From the NCBI GenBank assembly GCA_036745195.1, contig DAIOGO010000066.1:1-14483 (forward strand): a stretch of DNA of 14,483 bases, written 5' to 3'. This DNA comes from JBFHRE01 sp036745195. GTDB lineage: Bacteria > Actinomycetota > Acidimicrobiia > Spongiisociales > ZC4RG35. Below, piece by piece: positions 13,590 through 14,483 of the stretch. Under the pieces are notes generated by a model. The model did no database searches. It had not been told where the DNA came from and saw only the letters and a program-made list of their open reading frames with translations. Both the position numbers and the translations under genes were made by a program. Positions within the stretch are counted from its first letter, which is position 1, and each line of letters opens with the position of its first letter.

Positions 13590-14243
13590 ATGAAGAAGTC
13601 GGGATGGGTGGCGCTCGGGATGGCCGTGGCAGTGGCGCTGACCGTCGTCGTCCTGGCCGCCTACGGGGTGGGGCGGGGGGTGCGGGCGGCCGCCGACACC
13701 GCCGATGACCTGGCGGGCGTCAGGGAGGAGATCCTCGGACAAGGAGAGTTCACCGAGGTCGGCAGGGTCACGGTTCAGAGCATCCGGGCCCTTTCCGAGT
13801 TGAGCACGGTGGAGATGGTCGAGTACACCACCATCGAGAAGGGCGACGATCGGGGATGGCTCAACTGGGCCACCGGCGACCGGATCGCCATGTTCGCGGT
13901 GGCCCGCATCGAGGCGGGGATCGACCTGGCCTTGCTCGAGGAGGATGACATCGACGCCGACCAGGAGACCGGAAAGGTTCGGCTCAAACTGCCGCCCGCC
14001 CAGATCACCAATGTGGCCGTCGACAACGAGGCGACGTCGGTCTTCGACCGGGACACCGGCGTGTTCACCAAGGGCGATCCTGACCTGGAACGGGCCGCCC
14101 GGCTGGCAGCCGAAGAGATCCTGGTCGTCCAGGCCGAGGAGCAAGGCATCCTCCAGATGGCCGAGGACCGAGCCGTGCTGGTATTGACCGACCTGCTCCG
14201 CGGCCTCGGCTACACCGACATCGAGGTGGTCGTCGCGAGCTGA
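13590..14243 (+). CDS. Membrane-anchored DUF4230-type protein
   Basis: This 217-residue protein has a short basic start (MKKSG), one hydrophobic helix at about 5-28 that should anchor it in the membrane, and then a soluble domain outside the membrane. The domain wording (VQSIRALSELSTVEMVEY, TGDRIAMFAVARIEAGIDL, VRLKLPPAQITNVAVDNE, then a helical end LAAEEILVVQAEEQGILQMA) fits the DUF4230 family, whose biochemical role is not known. No cysteines or catalytic motif stand out. The open frame extends upstream to 13545, but ATG 13590 gives the proper anchor start and has TACGCT 6 nt before it. It is divergent from M16-dapB and is followed directly by a strong hairpin. Family placement rests on recognition by eye. 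Confidence 0.82.
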   Translation: MKKSGWVALGMAVAVALTVVVLAAYGVGRGVRAAADTADDLAGVREEILGQGEFTEVGRVTVQSIRALSELSTVEMVEYTTIEKGDDRGWLNWATGDRIAMFAVARIEAGIDLALLEEDDIDADQETGKVRLKLPPAQITNVAVDNEATSVFDRDTGVFTKGDPDLERAARLAAEEILVVQAEEQGILQMAEDRAVLVLTDLLRGLGYTDIEVVVAS

Positions 14244-14285
14244 GTCCTGGGCGGAGGTCGCGGCATACGCGACGGCGCCCAGGAC
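14244..14285 (+). terminator. Hairpin terminator after the DUF4230 gene
   Basis: GTCCTGGGCG (14244-14253) pairs perfectly with CGCCCAGGAC (14276-14285), and an inner TCGCG/CGCGA stem (14258-14262, 14268-14272) extends the structure. It begins on the base after the stop codon. There is no T-tract, so it is either a U-less actinobacterial-type terminator or an mRNA-protecting hairpin. Confidence 0.65.
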
Positions 14286-14317
14286 GCGTCAGAACACCGT
14301 CGGGCCGTGCCCCCCTC

Positions 14318-14364
14318 CCGGCTTCGCCGGACTCCCCCCAACGTCGCTTCGCTCCTGGGGGGAG
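14318..14364. repeat. REP-like intergenic hairpin block
   Basis: Two stem-loops lie side by side: CCGGC-TTC-GCCGG (14318-14330), and CTCCCCCCA (14332-14340) pairing perfectly with TGGGGGGAG (14356-14364) around a 15-nt loop that contains CGCTTCGCTC. Paired short hairpins with GCTTCGCC and CGCTTCGCT arms resemble dispersed intergenic palindromic elements seen in many GC-rich genomes. I infer a genome-wide repeat; copies elsewhere cannot be seen here. Confidence 0.5.
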
Positions 14365-14390
14365 AGACAGAACCGATCCCCGGTCTCTCG

Positions 14391-14483
14391 TGCAATCATC
14401 ATTGGGGGGTGCCGGGGGGTCATCCCCCTGCAATCATCATTGGGGGGTGCCGGGGGGTCATCCCCCTGCAATCATCATTGGGG
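14391..14483. repeat. 38-bp direct tandem repeat, continuing past the window
   Basis: Two identical 38-bp units lie at 14391-14428 and 14429-14466, followed by the first 17 bases of a third at 14467-14483 where the window ends. Each unit starts TGCAATCATCATTGGGGGG and ends with GGGGGTCATCCCCC, a 5-bp G/C stem with a four-base loop. There is no spacer between units, and 38 is not a multiple of three, so it is not a coding repeat. The total copy number is unknown. Confidence 0.85.

Noticed and set aside
14391..14483. CRISPR array
   Set aside because: The 38-bp units abut one another with no unique spacers and there are no cas genes in the window.
1..14483. tRNA, rRNA, riboswitch or mobile element
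   Set aside because: Gaps between genes are mostly under 80 bp, and no cloverleaf, conserved riboswitch core, transposase or integrase was seen; the apparently leaderless dapA leaves no room for a lysine riboswitch.

Overview
The window is GC-rich (by eye about two thirds G+C), densely coded and chromosomal in character. Gene content and order point to an actinobacterium (Actinomycetota). A deep, poorly studied lineage such as the Acidimicrobiia would fit, but that placement is inference. The neighbourhood dapA - RNase J - ftsK, and the pair M16 peptidase - dapB, belong to a gene cluster known from Streptomyces and Mycobacterium. Here the two halves are separated by about 4 kb of other genes, and neither thyX nor pnp is present between or beside them.

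Layout, left to right. Positions 1-2405 (minus strand) hold a 2-oxoacid dehydrogenase operon: E1 alpha, E1 beta and the start of a lipoyl-bearing E2 that runs off the left edge. Positions 2427-4715 (minus) hold the DNA translocase FtsK, and 4789-7319 (minus) hold RNase J and dapA with an ATGA overlap. Divergent from dapA, at 7386-8768 (plus), lies a second beta-CASP metallo-nuclease of the CPSF/Ysh1 type. Positions 8829-9771 hold an unrecognised 151-residue gene on the minus strand and a poorly coding stretch that may be gene debris. Positions 9772-11542 (plus) hold a CnoX/YbbN-type thioredoxin-TPR protein, a cytosolic cyclophilin and a small four-helix membrane protein. Positions 11397-13546 (minus) hold dapB and an M16 zinc peptidase. 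Positions 13590-14243 (plus) hold a membrane-anchored DUF4230 protein, followed by a strong hairpin, a REP-like hairpin block and a 38-bp tandem repeat running off the right edge.

How the genes work together: dapA and dapB encode the first two committed steps of diaminopimelate/lysine synthesis, which feeds peptidoglycan. FtsK clears the chromosome from the division septum. RNase J and the second beta-CASP enzyme are RNA-processing nucleases. CnoX and the cyclophilin are folding helpers. The E1/E2 operon feeds acyl-CoA into central metabolism. This is housekeeping DNA rather than an accessory island; I found no phage, IS, CRISPR or defence genes.

The most notable signal is regulatory. Eight genes that begin transcription units each have a TANNNT -10-like hexamer 6-9 nt before the start codon and no Shine-Dalgarno sequence, which points to leaderless mRNAs. 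Three of them (ftsK, dapA, M16-dapB) also share a GACCNGGGT-like box abutting the -10, and at the two divergent promoters this box lies in a perfect palindrome. Other points to check are a 52-residue extension on DapB that is antisense to a membrane-protein gene, the unrecognised gene at 8829-9284, and the repeats at the right end.
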